DNA of 64,000 nucleotides, from assembly GCA_013205565.1 (NCBI GenBank), contig JABMMM010000091.1, positions 20,496 through 84,495 on the forward strand, read 5' to 3'. The notes below the pieces were generated by a model. That model ran no database searches, was not told where the DNA came from, and saw only the letters and a list, made by a program, of their open reading frames with translations. Positions 45,895 to 56,475 of this stretch are shown piece after piece. Numbering within the stretch: position 1 is the first letter of the stretch; each line of letters begins with the position of its first letter. Source of the stretch: Alcaligenaceae bacterium. GTDB taxonomy: Bacteria > Pseudomonadota > Gammaproteobacteria > Burkholderiales > Burkholderiaceae_B. Made by a program: the position numbers and the translations under genes.

Positions 45895-47517
45895 CTAGAC
45901 TGCTCGAACTTTGACATAAGATCCAGGCGCTGCCTCAAGCACTGGATACGCTTTGTTACCAAGCTTCTTTGACGCCTTCACGCGCTCGCCGCTGTGACTG
46001 GCGAGCCAGTTGTTCCAGTCGGGCCACCAACTGCCAGAGCATTGGCTAGCTTCAGCAAACCACTGCTCGGCAGTTTGCCCGTTGACGGGTTGCTCTGCAA
46101 CCCAGTAATGACGTTTGTGTTTGGCCGGCGGGTTGATCACTCCGGCGATATGGCCCGAGGCCCCCAAAACAAAACGGTTTGGACCTGGAAAAATTGCCGC
46201 AGAGGCAAAGGCCGAGTGCCACGGGACAATGTGATCTTCGCGTGAGCCGTATAAGTAGGTGGGCACTTTAACTTTGCGTAAGTCGAGCGGAACACCACAA
46301 CAAGTCAGCGCATTGGGCTGGCTTAATTTGTTTTCAAGATAAGTATGACGAAAATACCAGGTAAAAAATGGCCCTGGCAAATTCGTGCTGTCGCTGTTCC
46401 AGAACAATAAATCGAACGCCACAGGCGACTCACCCTTTAGATAGTTCGAGACAACGTAGTTCCAGACCAACTCATTGGGCCGTAAAAACGAAAAGGTCGT
46501 GCCAAGCTCACGCGCCGACATTAACCCTCCGTGGCCGATCTGTTGCTCTCGCAGGCTCGCGTGTTGCTCGTCGACAAACACTCCGAGAGGACCGGTCTCT
46601 TTGAAGTCGACCATTGACGTCAAGAGGGTTAACGAAGCGACAGGGTTCTCGCCCTTTGCCGCAGCCACAGCCAACCCGGCGGCCAACAGCGTGCCACCCA
46701 CGCAAAAGCCAAGCGCGTTAATCTGACTTTGACCAGAAATCTCTTGTGTGACCTTCAGCGCAGTCAAAATACCGTCGGTCAAGTACTCATCCCACGTCGC
46801 TTTTTCAAACCCATCGGTATCGTCTGCGAGTGGATTACGCCAAGACATCAAATACACCGTGAAGCCCTGGGCAAGCGCATCTAGCACAAAAGAATTTTCG
46901 GGTTGCAGATCGAGAATATAAAATTTATTGATACACGGAGGCACCAAGATCAGCGGTCGCTGAAACACCGTCGGTGTGGTCGGTGAATATTGGAGCAGCT
47001 GAAAAAACTTATTCTGAAACACAACCGAGCCAACCGAAGTCGCAACGTTTGTGCCCACCACAAACTGACTTTCGTCGCTTTGCGTGATACGACCTTTTTG
47101 GAGGTCACCCATCAGATTTACCACGCCTGCAACCAAGGTTTGGCCACCCGAATCAATGACCGCGGCTTGCGCGTCAGGATTTGTGGCCAAAAAGTTTGCG
47201 GGCGACATCGCCTCGACCCACTGCATCACAGAAAAATGTAGCCGCTCTTTGAGTTCGGCGGAAGCGTCTGACGCCTCAACCATTTTTTGCATGGCCTCAG
47301 TCGACAGCAAATACAAATGTGCCATCAGCAAATGAGGGGGGCTTGAGGCCCAGGCGGGAGCAGCAAAACGCCTGTCTTTAAGCGCAGGCAAATGGCCTTG
47401 AGTCGCTTCTTGCGACAGTCTCTGCCAGGCTTGCAGGAAGTCTTGCTGGATCGACGTTATCGCTTCTTTCGAGATTCCGGGCGGCAGGACTAATCCCTCT
47501 GGAAACGTAGAATTCAT
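45895..47517 (-). CDS. phaC: Class I poly(3-hydroxyalkanoate) synthase
   Basis: 540 residues, slightly shorter than the usual class I enzyme (about 560-590), mainly at the N-terminus. The lipase-like box is GFCVGG with the catalytic Cys; the Asp is in SREDHIVPW and the His in GASGHIAGVINPP. It polymerises hydroxyacyl-CoA into granules. First gene of phaC-phbB-phaR on the minus strand; ATG at 47517 with an AGG seven bases before it. Confidence 0.96.
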   Translation of the reverse strand: MNSTFPEGLVLPPGISKEAITSIQQDFLQAWQRLSQEATQGHLPALKDRRFAAPAWASSPPHLLMAHLYLLSTEAMQKMVEASDASAELKERLHFSVMQWVEAMSPANFLATNPDAQAAVIDSGGQTLVAGVVNLMGDLQKGRITQSDESQFVVGTNVATSVGSVVFQNKFFQLLQYSPTTPTVFQRPLILVPPCINKFYILDLQPENSFVLDALAQGFTVYLMSWRNPLADDTDGFEKATWDEYLTDGILTALKVTQEISGQSQINALGFCVGGTLLAAGLAVAAAKGENPVASLTLLTSMVDFKETGPLGVFVDEQHASLREQQIGHGGLMSARELGTTFSFLRPNELVWNYVVSNYLKGESPVAFDLLFWNSDSTNLPGPFFTWYFRHTYLENKLSQPNALTCCGVPLDLRKVKVPTYLYGSREDHIVPWHSAFASAAIFPGPNRFVLGASGHIAGVINPPAKHKRHYWVAEQPVNGQTAEQWFAEASQCSGSWWPDWNNWLASHSGERVKASKKLGNKAYPVLEAAPGSYVKVRAV

Positions 47518-47600
47518 ATGCAGACCTATTTATGCTCACAGCTATCGCATCGTGCGCTGCAATATCTCACTTGTCAACCCCTGTAACATAAGCGCTGGGA

Positions 47601-48386
47601 TCAGCTTGGCGCAAGCCACGCCAAGGTCGCCATGCGTCCGGTGAGGCGGTCGCGGCGGTACGAAAAAAATCGTCGCTCTGGATCGTTTACCGTGCATAAA
47701 CTACTGTTTTCAATCGTGGTGACACCCATTTTTTGCAAACGCCAGCACGCGAGGCCTGCCAGATCGGCGCGCCACTTACCAACCACCAGCGGGTCGGGTA
47801 AAAAAAGCCCAGGTTGTTCGGCGCCCTGCCCCTCAAACGCCTGCCGAACCTCTTGGCCCACCTGAAAGGCCTGCGCGCCAATCCCTGGCCCTACCCAGGC
47901 ACGCCAGTCTGAAGCACGCGGTGCTTTGGCCTGCATCTTGAGCAAAGTCGCCTCGAGCACGCCCGCTGCCAAACCTTTCCAGCCGGCGTGCGCGACCCCA
48001 AGCACTGAGCCCGCTTGGTCTGCCAGCACCACAGACAGGCAATCAGCGGTTAACACGGCCAGCACACGCCTTGGTTGTGCGGTGACGCAAGCATCGGCGG
48101 ACGGGGGCTGCTGGCCTGGGGCAAAGAGCGCGGGCTCGTCGGCGTCGACCACCAGAGCGCCATGCACTTGCGCAAGCCAGGCGGGCTCGCCCGGCAGTCG
48201 TTGGCGCAAGCGCTGACGATTTTCGAGCACCGTCGCGGGGTCATCTTGCGCGCCCAGACCCAGATTAAATGTGTCGTAAGGTGGTTGACCGACGCCACCC
48301 TGGCGGGTCGTGCAAAACAATTTCACGCCCTGCCACGTTTGCGTTGGCTCCAGAAACGTGAGGTCAGGTTGTGTCGTTTGTGGCAT
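47601..48386 (-). CDS. pgeF: Peptidoglycan editing factor / laccase-domain protein PgeF (YfiH)
   Basis: 261 residues, multicopper polyphenol oxidoreductase-like (YfiH/DUF152) family. Metal-site residues are visible: His in QVHGALVVD, Cys in TADCLSVVL and His in AHAGWKGLAAGV. Family members have purine nucleoside phosphorylase or adenosine deaminase activity and edit peptidoglycan precursors in E. coli. It lies 12 bases after rluD, the common arrangement in proteobacteria. Confidence 0.93.
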   Translation of the reverse strand: MPQTTQPDLTFLEPTQTWQGVKLFCTTRQGGVGQPPYDTFNLGLGAQDDPATVLENRQRLRQRLPGEPAWLAQVHGALVVDADEPALFAPGQQPPSADACVTAQPRRVLAVLTADCLSVVLADQAGSVLGVAHAGWKGLAAGVLEATLLKMQAKAPRASDWRAWVGPGIGAQAFQVGQEVRQAFEGQGAEQPGLFLPDPLVVGKWRADLAGLACWRLQKMGVTTIENSSLCTVNDPERRFFSYRRDRLTGRMATLAWLAPS

Positions 48387-48398
48387 GTTCAGAGTCCT

Positions 48399-49355
48399 TC
48401 ACATCCAGCGAATATGCTCGATGACCCGAAGCATATCGGCGGCGGCGGGGGCTGTAAATTCGATTTCGCCTGCGCCGGCAGGATCTTCAAAACGTAAGTG
48501 ATGGGCATGCAACATTTGTCTGGCGGCACCTTCGATCGCGCGCCCGCCATACAAAATGTCACCTAACAGCGGGTGCCCCAGACTGGTTAAATGCGCCCGA
48601 ATTTGATGGGTTCTACCGGTTTCAAGGCGGCAGGTGACTTGTGAAATATTCGAGCCCCCATACTCGCCGACCCTGACAAGCTGATAGTGCGTCACCGCAG
48701 ATTTAGGTGCGCTCAGGCTGTCAACCGACATGCGCACCGGCACCTTAGGGTCGCGCCCGATCGGACGATCAACCGTACCCTGCTCAAGCATGCGACCGTG
48801 CGCCAGAGCCAAGTACTGGCGCCCCATCGTGCTCGCCTGTAATTGGCGCACTAAGTGCGTTTGCGCGACTTCGTTACGGGCAATCACTAAAAGCCCCGAA
48901 GTATCTTTATCTAAGCGATGCACAATGCCGGCACGCGCCACCTGCAAAAGCTCAGGATAGCGATAAAGCAACCCATTGAGCAGGGTGCCCGACCAGTTAC
49001 CCGCGCCGGGGTGGGTCACTAGGCCAACCGGTTTATTCACAACGACCCAATCCGCCGTTTCGCCTAAAACGTCAAAAGCGACGTCTTCTGGAACAAAAGC
49101 ATGGTCTTCAGGGGCAGGTTGCTCATAAACGGTAATGACATCGTCTTCTCGCACGGTTTGGCGCAATTTAGCCGGTTTGCCGTTGATCCGCACATGCCCC
49201 CCCTGAATCCAGGTCTGCAACCGGCTACGAGAATGCTTGGGCATGAGCTGCGCAAGCACTTTATCAAGCCGCTCAAGGGGCATCTCGTCGGTGACTCGAA
49301 AAACCTGCGGTTCGTCGTCGGTCAGAATATCTTCAGCAATCGGGGTGTCGGCCAT
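48399..49355 (-). CDS. rluD: 23S rRNA pseudouridine synthase RluD
   Basis: 318 residues. N-terminal S4 domain (about 20-85; LDKVLAQLMPKHSRSRLQ), then the RluA-type catalytic domain with the active Asp in HRLDKDTSGLL and the conserved RTHQIRAHL. It modifies uridines 1911, 1915 and 1917 in helix 69. Divergent from bamD with about 50 bases between starts, a widely conserved pairing. Confidence 0.95.
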   Translation of the reverse strand: MADTPIAEDILTDDEPQVFRVTDEMPLERLDKVLAQLMPKHSRSRLQTWIQGGHVRINGKPAKLRQTVREDDVITVYEQPAPEDHAFVPEDVAFDVLGETADWVVVNKPVGLVTHPGAGNWSGTLLNGLLYRYPELLQVARAGIVHRLDKDTSGLLVIARNEVAQTHLVRQLQASTMGRQYLALAHGRMLEQGTVDRPIGRDPKVPVRMSVDSLSAPKSAVTHYQLVRVGEYGGSNISQVTCRLETGRTHQIRAHLTSLGHPLLGDILYGGRAIEGAARQMLHAHHLRFEDPAGAGEIEFTAPAAADMLRVIEHIRWM

Positions 49356-49405
49356 TGGGACTCGTCTTATAATCAGCAGAGAATGCTAACACCAAGGATC
49401 ATTTC

Positions 49406-50254
49406 GTGATGGGTCGCAACACTATTTCTATGTTTCAGTCGCGTGCTGAAACCACCTGGGCCGCCAGGCTGATGGTTTTACTGACGGTTTTACTGATTGC
49501 CGGTTGTGGCACCAAAGGGCCAGAGTACGATCCAACCGCCGGTTGGAACGTCGAGCGGTTGTTTGAAGATGGCAAAGCAGAAATGAACTCGGGCAACTGG
49601 CGGTTGGCCAAAGAGCGTTTTCTCGCTGTTGAAACGCGCTTTCCCTTTGGTACCTACGCGCAGCAGTCGCTCTTAAATCTGGCCTATTGTCAATGGAAAG
49701 ACAAAGAGCCCGAACTCGCCGTTGCCACGTTGGGTCGCTTTCAGCAGCAATACCCCAGCAATCCTGCCGCAGACTATGCGTTATACCTGCGCGGCCTGAT
49801 CAGTTTCACGCCGCCCAGTGCCGTCTTTTCAACCTTTACCGGACAAAACCCGGGCGAGCGCGATCCTAAGGCGCTGCGCCAGTCTTATGCGGCCTTTGAA
49901 GAACTGATCAAACGTTTTCCTGAAAGTCGCTACACGACCGACGCACGTAAACGCATCGAGTGGCTGATCAACACGATGGCCGAAAACGAAATGTTGATCG
50001 CTCGTTATTACTACGAACGCTTTGCCTACGTTGCGGCGATCAATCGGGCGCAGGTGGTTATCACCGAGTTTCAAGGCGTGCCTTCGTCAGAGCAAGCCCT
50101 CTACATCATGATGATGTCGTACGACAAACTCAAACTGACTGATTTGCGTAACGATACTGAACGCGTGCTACTCACTAATTTTCCAAACACCGCGCTCATC
50201 GCAAAAGGGTTTCCTAACAAATATAGTGCTTGGAATCCTCTGCGTCTGTTTTGA
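49406..50254 (+). CDS. bamD: Outer-membrane assembly lipoprotein BamD (ComL)
   Basis: 282 residues with a lipobox LLIAGC (Cys about 34) and TPR-like repeats (YDPTAGW start, AYCQWKDKEPELAVATLGRF, RFPESRYTTDARKR). It is an essential part of the BAM complex. GTG at 49406 has AAGGA seven bases before it; an ATG follows directly. Its last 41 bases overlap, tail to tail, the 3' end of the dinG reading frame on the other strand. Confidence 0.95.
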   Translation: MMGRNTISMFQSRAETTWAARLMVLLTVLLIAGCGTKGPEYDPTAGWNVERLFEDGKAEMNSGNWRLAKERFLAVETRFPFGTYAQQSLLNLAYCQWKDKEPELAVATLGRFQQQYPSNPAADYALYLRGLISFTPPSAVFSTFTGQNPGERDPKALRQSYAAFEELIKRFPESRYTTDARKRIEWLINTMAENEMLIARYYYERFAYVAAINRAQVVITEFQGVPSSEQALYIMMMSYDKLKLTDLRNDTERVLLTNFPNTALIAKGFPNKYSAWNPLRLF

Positions 50255-52222
50255 CGAAACTTTGAAAAAACGCCAGCACCTCGTCTAACGAGCGGGTGCG
50301 CGCAAACGGGGGGAGCCCGCGCCAAAGTTGTTTGCCATAGGGCTTATCCACCAGGCGCGTGTCACCCACCATCAACACCCCCCAATCGGTTTCGCTGCGA
50401 ATTAGCCGCCCTGCGCCTTGTTTAAGCGCAATCGCGGCCTCGGGCAACTGATGTTCCATAAACGGGTTACCCCCGCGACTGCGACACGCCCGCAAGCGTG
50501 CCTCTAGCACGGGGTCATCGGGGGGTGCGAAAGGCAGCTTGTCGATCGCGACCAAGGTCAACTTCTCGCCCACCACATCAATGCCTTCCCAAAAACTTGC
50601 GCTTCCGACCAGCACAGCGTGGTCAAGTGTACGAAAACGCTCAAGTAAATCGCGGCGTGTGCCGTTGCCCTGACGCATCAGGGGCCAGGTAATCCCCAGG
50701 CGATCGTACGCCTCGCCAAGCAAACCTGCACACGTTCGACCGCGCGCAGAGTCGTGCAGAGCACCAACGCCCCGCCCTGGCTCGCCTGAATTAAGGGGAC
50801 CAGCGTGTCAACAAAGGCAGGTAAGAAATCAGGAGATTGCGCGGGCGGTAATTGTTGAGGAACAAACAACAGCGCTTGCTTAGCATAATCAAAAGGTGAT
50901 TCAAGACGGATTGTTTGGGCGGCTTCCAGGCCCAGGCGCGAGGTGAAATGTGAAAAATCGTTTTGCACAGACAGCGTCGCCGACGTAAAAATCCAAGCCT
51001 GCCCTGCCTGGCGGTAGCGCGAAAAGGCCTCGGCAACAGACAGTGGAGCAGCGTGTAAGCGGACATGATGCAGACCGCACTCTACCCAGCGCACAACTTG
51101 CTGCAGTTCTTGAATCGGCGCGCGCGAGTCGCGCCCGGGCTGACCCCACTGAGCCAGACGCTCGGATAACTCGAGGCAGGTGCGCGCAGCTGCAGCAAGG
51201 TCCGGATGTTTGTCTTCGACGGTTGTCAGCATTTTGCCGATTTCATCAAGGACGTCTTGTAAACGTGCACGTGAGGCATCGAAGGCGTCGGGCTCAGGAA
51301 ACGCCTCGAAGGTCACGCGCTTAGACGACAGGTTTTCAAGCGCAGCGCAGGTCAGACGCAATTCGCGCGCCGCGTGCTCAAGGCGTTTCGCTTGCTCAGA
51401 CCAGTTGGTCATCTCGCGCGCGTGCGCCAGACCGGCGACTTCGATCAGCTTGGACAGATCCAACAGTTGATGGGTTGACAGGCTACTGCCTAAAAAACGA
51501 GTGGCGGTATCGGGCAATTGATGGGCTTCGTCAAACACGACAGTATCAGCGGCTGGCAGCAAATCAGTGATGCCCTCGTCGCGCAGCATGACGTCGGCCA
51601 TAAACAAAGCATGATTAATCACCACGACATCGGCCTCTTGCGCTTGCCGACGCGCTTTCAACACAAAGCAATCGCGCACATTTGGACAATCTTGACCCAG
51701 GCAGTTTTCACGGGTCGAGGTCACACGTTGCCAGATCTCGGCTTCTTCGGGCACCGAGGGTAAGTCGGCACGATCCCCTGTTGTGGATTGTTGCGCAAAA
51801 GTGTGTATGTGTCGTAACTGCTGGACCTCGGCCCGAGACTTTAACGCACGATCTTCGGTTTGAAGCTTTTCAAGGTGATAGTGACACACGTAATTACCGC
51901 GGCCTTTCAGCAAGGCGATCGAGGCCGGCACGCTCAGGGCCTCACGAACACGAGGCAAGTCGCGCGCAAATAGCTGATCTTGCAAGGTACGGGTGCCGGT
52001 CGAGACCAACACTTTGCCGCCCCCAAGCAAGGCCGGCACCAGATAGGCCCAGGTTTTACCGGTACCGGTGCCAGCCTCGGCCACCAGCGTTGAGCGCTCG
52101 GCGATCGTACGCTCAACCATCTGCGCTAACTCGATTTGCGAGGGTCGTACCCGAAAGCCTGGCGCGATTGCGGCAAGCGGACCTTCAAGCGAAAAAAGCT
52201 GAGAAATCAACTGATCTGACAT
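50214..52222 (-). pseudogene. dinG: ATP-dependent DNA helicase DinG/YoaA, interrupted by a single-base frameshift
   Basis: Two overlapping frames together encode a full DinG-like XPD helicase. The 5' part (ATG 52222 to a stop at 50678) carries Walker A AGTGTGKT, the Fe-S cysteines (YVCHYH, CLGQDCPNVRDC) and the DEAH box VVFDEAHQ. The 3' part (to 50214) carries GSASFWEGIDVVGE, DKLPFAPPDDP and the QGAGRLIR motif. Homology crosses frames at about 50728-50730, where GTG-CA-GGT replaces an expected GTG-nCA-GGT, so one base is missing. No slippery heptamer or stem-loop suggests programmed shifting. It may be a true recent mutation or a sequence error; the first frame alone lacks helicase motifs V-VI. 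An alternative start for the frame is at 52261. Its 3' end overlaps bamD. Confidence 0.85.
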
Positions 52223-52325
52223 ATGTGGCACCAAGAAGCTAGGCGGATCATACCGCCTCAAGTGAATCAGAATCCGGACTGTGGCAAAATCATCCGTTTG
52301 CCTTCGTTAAAAAGCCACGTTTCCA

Positions 52326-54833
52326 ATGACTAAACCGATTTCTGCCAAACCTACCACCCTAGATGCTGCCGCAACAGCGGCGAGCACGGCCGCTGCTGCC
52401 CTTGCTGCGACAACCACACTAGATGCTGCCGCCTCTGCCGCAACCACCTTTAGCGCTCCAGTCACTTTGCAGGAGGCTGAAGCGCGGATTGTGGCGCAAC
52501 TCGCACAAGAGCTTGGCATCCGTGCCGCGCAGGTGCTAGCGGTGATTGAATTGCTCAATGACGGCTCGACCGTGCCGTTCATTGCCCGCTATCGCAAAGA
52601 AGCCACAGGTGGTTTAGATGACACCGTATTGCGCAACTTGGATACGCGTCTTTTGTATTTGCGCGACCTCGAAGAGCGTCGTGCAGCGATCTTGGCCTCA
52701 ATTACAGAACAAAACAAACTCACGCCTGAACTTGAAAAAGCACTTCAACAGGCTGACACCAAGCAGCGTCTTGAAGACTTGTATGCCCCCTACAAGGTCA
52801 AACGTCGCACCCGCGCGCAAATTGCCCGGGAAGCGGGGCTAGAACCCCTGGCAGATGGCATTTTGTCTGATCTGCAATGCGATCCTAGCTTGTTAGCCAC
52901 GCAGTATTTCAACACCGCAGCCAATATCAACGACGTCAAAGCCGCGCTTGATGGCGCACGCGACATTTTGGCAGAGCGCTACGCTGAAAACGCTGATTTG
53001 CTCAGCGACATGCGTACACACTTGTGGTCGCATGGGTATCTTTATTCAAAGGTGGCTGACGGCAAAGAAGCCGACGGTGCAAACTTCAGAGACTGGTTTG
53101 ACTTTAACGAACCCCTGCGCACTCTGCCCTCGCATCGTATCTTGGCCATGTTGCGCGGCCGTCAACAGGGCGCGCTCGAACTTCGCATTGGACTCGAGAC
53201 CCGTCAAGATATTATTGTTCCGCACCCCTGCGTCGAACGGGTGGCCAACTTTTTAAAGCTCGGTCGCGATTTGTTTTCGGCAGCGCCGTCTGCACGTGCC
53301 AAATGGTTAGCCGATGTGGCACGCTGGACTTGGCGGGTCAAACTCTTAACCATGTTTGAATCTGAAATGGTCACGCGCCTGCGCGAAAGTGCCGAGACCG
53401 AGGCGATTCGTGTATTTGCCGCCAACTTAAAAGATCTGCTGCTCGCCGCACCTGCCGGCCCGAAGGCTGTGTTGGGTTTGGATCCTGGTATTCGCACCGG
53501 CGTCAAAGTGGCTGCGATTGATCACACCGGCAAAGTCGTTGAAACCGCAACCGTGTACCCGTTTGAACCGCGTCGTGATCGCGCTGGCACGCTAGCGGTG
53601 TTAGCGACCCTCGCACGCCGTCACAAGATCGAACTCGTGGCGATCGGTAACGGCACAGCCTCGCGCGAAACCGAAAAACTCGTTGTCGATTTAATGGCCG
53701 CTCAGCCCGATCTTCAATTGACGCGAGTCGTGGTGTCTGAAGCGGGGGCTTCGGTGTATTCGGCCTCTGAGCTCGCTGCGCTTGAGTTTCCGGATCTTGA
53801 TGTGACCTTGCGTGGCGCTGCGTCAATTGCACGTCGCCTACAAGATCCGCTGGCCGAGCTCGTCAAAATCGAACCTAAAGCCATCGGCGTGGGCCAGTAT
53901 CAACACGACTTGAATCAGCGCGAACTCGCACGTTCGCTTGACGCCGTGGTTGAAGACTGCGTGAACGCCGTTGGCGTCGATGTCAACACTGCTTCAGCCG
54001 CGTTGTTAGCGCGCGTCTCGGGGTTAAACAGCACCTTAGCCAAAAATATTGTCAGCTATCGCGACGAAAAAGGCGCGTTTGCCAATCGCAAGGCACTCAA
54101 AGAGGTCTCGCGCTTTGGCGAAAAAGCCTTTGAACAAGCGGCGGGTTTTTTACGCGTTCAAAACGGTGACAACCCTCTTGATCGCTCCTCCGTTCACCCT
54201 GAAGCCTATCCGGTGGTTGAACGAATTTTGAAAAAAATTGCGAGCGAGATGAAAGATGTGATCGGCAATCGCGACAAACTAAAAGGTTTATCGCCCGCCG
54301 AATTTGTGGATGAAAAATTTGGCGTGCCAACTGTGCGGGATATTTTGTTAGAGCTCGAAAAACCCGGTCGCGATCCAAGACCAGAATTTAAGACGGCCAC
54401 GTTCAAAGAAGGCGTTGAGACGCTGAACGACTTGCTGCCAGGCATGATTTTGGAAGGCGTTGTGACCAACGTGGCAAACTTTGGTGCCTTTGTGGATATC
54501 GGTGTGCATCAAGACGGCTTGGTGCATATCTCGGCGCTGGCTGAAAAATTTGTGAGTGACCCACGTGATGTGGTGCGCGTTGGGCAAACCGTGCAGGTGC
54601 GCGTGCAAGAAGTGGATATTGCGCGCAAGCGCATTGCGTTGACGATGCGACTCAATGACGATGCGCCACCGGGTAGGTCGATGGCTGCGGGTGGTGGTTC
54701 AGGTGGCGGCAACAATAGTGGTTCAGGTGGTAACAGCAATCGCGGCGCGCGCAAACCTAACGCTAGCAGCACACCCGAGCCAAGTCCAGGTGGTGCGATG
54801 GCGGCGGCGTTTGCCAAACTTAAAAAAACGTAA
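52326..54833 (+). CDS. tex: Tex-type RNA-binding transcription accessory protein
   Basis: 835 residues. Tex N-terminal domain starting near residue 52 ([31 protein letters not shown]), YqgF-like domain ([15 protein letters not shown]), helix-hairpin-helix region ([18 protein letters not shown]) and a C-terminal S1 RNA-binding domain ([20 protein letters not shown]). There is a 45-50 residue Ala/Thr-rich N-terminal extension containing a repeated TTLDAAA, and a Gly/Ser/Asn-rich tail of about 50 residues after S1. No other start codon lies in the extension, so it is probably real. Divergent from dinG. Confidence 0.95.
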   Translation: MTKPISAKPTTLDAAATAASTAAAALAATTTLDAAASAATTFSAPVTLQEAEARIVAQLAQELGIRAAQVLAVIELLNDGSTVPFIARYRKEATGGLDDTVLRNLDTRLLYLRDLEERRAAILASITEQNKLTPELEKALQQADTKQRLEDLYAPYKVKRRTRAQIAREAGLEPLADGILSDLQCDPSLLATQYFNTAANINDVKAALDGARDILAERYAENADLLSDMRTHLWSHGYLYSKVADGKEADGANFRDWFDFNEPLRTLPSHRILAMLRGRQQGALELRIGLETRQDIIVPHPCVERVANFLKLGRDLFSAAPSARAKWLADVARWTWRVKLLTMFESEMVTRLRESAETEAIRVFAANLKDLLLAAPAGPKAVLGLDPGIRTGVKVAAIDHTGKVVETATVYPFEPRRDRAGTLAVLATLARRHKIELVAIGNGTASRETEKLVVDLMAAQPDLQLTRVVVSEAGASVYSASELAALEFPDLDVTLRGAASIARRLQDPLAELVKIEPKAIGVGQYQHDLNQRELARSLDAVVEDCVNAVGVDVNTASAALLARVSGLNSTLAKNIVSYRDEKGAFANRKALKEVSRFGEKAFEQAAGFLRVQNGDNPLDRSSVHPEAYPVVERILKKIASEMKDVIGNRDKLKGLSPAEFVDEKFGVPTVRDILLELEKPGRDPRPEFKTATFKEGVETLNDLLPGMILEGVVTNVANFGAFVDIGVHQDGLVHISALAEKFVSDPRDVVRVGQTVQVRVQEVDIARKRIALTMRLNDDAPPGRSMAAGGGSGGGNNSGSGGNSNRGARKPNASSTPEPSPGGAMAAAFAKLKKT

Positions 54834-54992
54834 CGCTTTCGTGTTTCAGAAGCTTGCACTCAGCACTGAGTGCAAGTCGTGCCTCGCGAGGTTACTTGAC
54901 GAGTTTGCGTCACTGAGCTGTGTCGCGAGGCTAAGCACGTGTAGGTTTCGTTGCCAGGTCGCGTCGCCTCGCTATGCCGCTTTGCTGCAGGG
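54834..54992. other. Intergenic region between convergent tex and trpS with inverted repeats
   Basis: A perfect 11-base inverted repeat, CTTGCACTCAG-CA-CTGAGTGCAAG, lies at 54853-54876, and a second, looser pair (CGTGCCTCGCGA near 54879 with TCGCGAGG-CTAA-GCACG near 54925) follows. Neither has a T-run. They may help end transcription from both sides. Confidence 0.45.
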
Positions 54993-56365
54993 CTAGGCAA
55001 CGTCGCTCGGCTGCATGGCCAACGTTAGGGCCGCTATCAGTTGCTCACGCTGTTCGCTTGAAGCGCTGTCGGGCGCCTTGGCAATGACTTGCTCGCCTTG
55101 CACAATCAGCAAACCCACTGCACCCTCAAGCTTGATACTAGCCTGCGCGCCTGCTTGCTGCAGGCCATGCATCGCGGCACCTGCCAGTTTAGGATCGGCA
55201 AAGGCGATCGAAGAAAATAACTCAGCGCCATCTTGCGCCAGCAAGCGAAACCGAAACTGACCGACTTCGTCTCTAAAGGTAACGTAACGCGCACTTTTCC
55301 CTGCAGATTTTTCTTTTTTAGCAGGCTGAGAAGACGTTGCCGTACGAGAGGTGGCTAAGCTACGCAAACCAACCGCCTGCCGCAACTCTAGAATAAAGGG
55401 TGTTGCAACCGCACGTGCCTTGCGAGCACCCTCTTGCAAGATCTCTTCGATACGATCGGGGTGCGACATCAAGTCTTCGTAGTGTGCACGTAACGGGCCC
55501 ATCTCTTGTTCGATTCGGTCGCACAAACGCTTTTTGCATCGCCCCAACCCAACCCCGCCAACAGTTCAGCATGAAAGTTTGCGCTCTCGGCAGGTTGTGC
55601 AAAGGCCTTGTAGATCAGATATAAGTGCGAGGCATCTGCGTCTTTGGATTCGCCGTGCCCACGCGAATCAGTCAAAATTTTAGCGATGGCAGAGTTTAGA
55701 GCTTTGGCACCGCCTTCAAATAAAGGCACGGTGTTGCCGTAACTTTTAGACATCTTACGACCGTCAAGGCCTGGCAAGGTTGCGACGTCTTCAGAGATCA
55801 TCGCCTCTGGCAACACAAAAAAATCACGCCCTTGGCCAAACAAATGATTAAAGCGCTGGGCGATATCACGCGCCATTTCAAGATGCTGTGTTTGGTCACG
55901 TCCAACCGGCACCTTGTGGGCGTTGAACATCAAAATGTCGGCGGCCATCAAGATGGGATACGAGAACAAGCCCATATTGATGCCATCATCGGCCTCAACG
56001 CCTTTTGCTGTATTTTGATCAACAGAGGCTTTATAGGCGTGGGCACGGTTCATTAAACCTTTAGCGGTCACGCAGGTGAGCATCCAGCAAAGCTCTGGAA
56101 TCTCGGGAACATCCGATTGACGATAAAAAGTGACGCGTTGAGGATCAAGGCCTGAGGCCAACCAAGTTGCAGCGATTTCAAGTCGCGAACGTGCAATCAG
56201 GGCGGGGTCCTCAGACTTAATCAGTGCGTGATAATCCGCCAAAAAGAAGAAAGCATCGACGTTGCGTTGCTGGCTAGCCTGTATCGCCGGACGGATCGCC
56301 CCCACATAATTGCCGAGGTGGGGTGTACCAGAAGTGGTAATGCCAGTCAGAACGCGGGTATTCAT
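54993..56365 (-). pseudogene. trpS: Tryptophanyl-tRNA synthetase, interrupted by a homopolymer frameshift
   Basis: The 5' frame (56365 down to 55469) carries the class I signatures [14 protein letters not shown] (HIGH-like) and GRKMSKS. The 3' frame (to 54993) continues with [21 protein letters not shown], the normal next part of TrpS. The two join at a run of five T on the plus strand (55531-55535), read GCAAAAAGCG on the minus strand; one more A would restore GDAKKRLCD. Restored, the enzyme would have about 457 residues, including a C-terminal extension of about 110 residues with a Lys-rich linker and a small domain (YVTFRDEVGQFRFRLLAQ) resembling DUF1508/YegP. TrpS is normally essential and no second copy is in the window, so a sequencing or assembly error is the first explanation. 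Confidence 0.88.
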
Positions 56366-56475
56366 AAAGGGCCAAGTACCAAGGTTTGAGAAAACGGCTA
56401 AGTCACGAGTGTAACGTCTACAACGGTCATGAGTTGGAAACGGCTAGCTATCAAACGCCAGCCGAACGCTTAAGC

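Noticed and set aside
50678..50760. Programmed frameshift in dinG
   Set aside because: No slippery heptamer, internal Shine-Dalgarno or downstream hairpin that would support recoding; DinG is not known to be recoded.
54853..54876. Rho-independent terminator between tex and trpS
   Set aside because: The inverted repeat is perfect, but no T-run follows on either strand, so it is described only as an inverted repeat.
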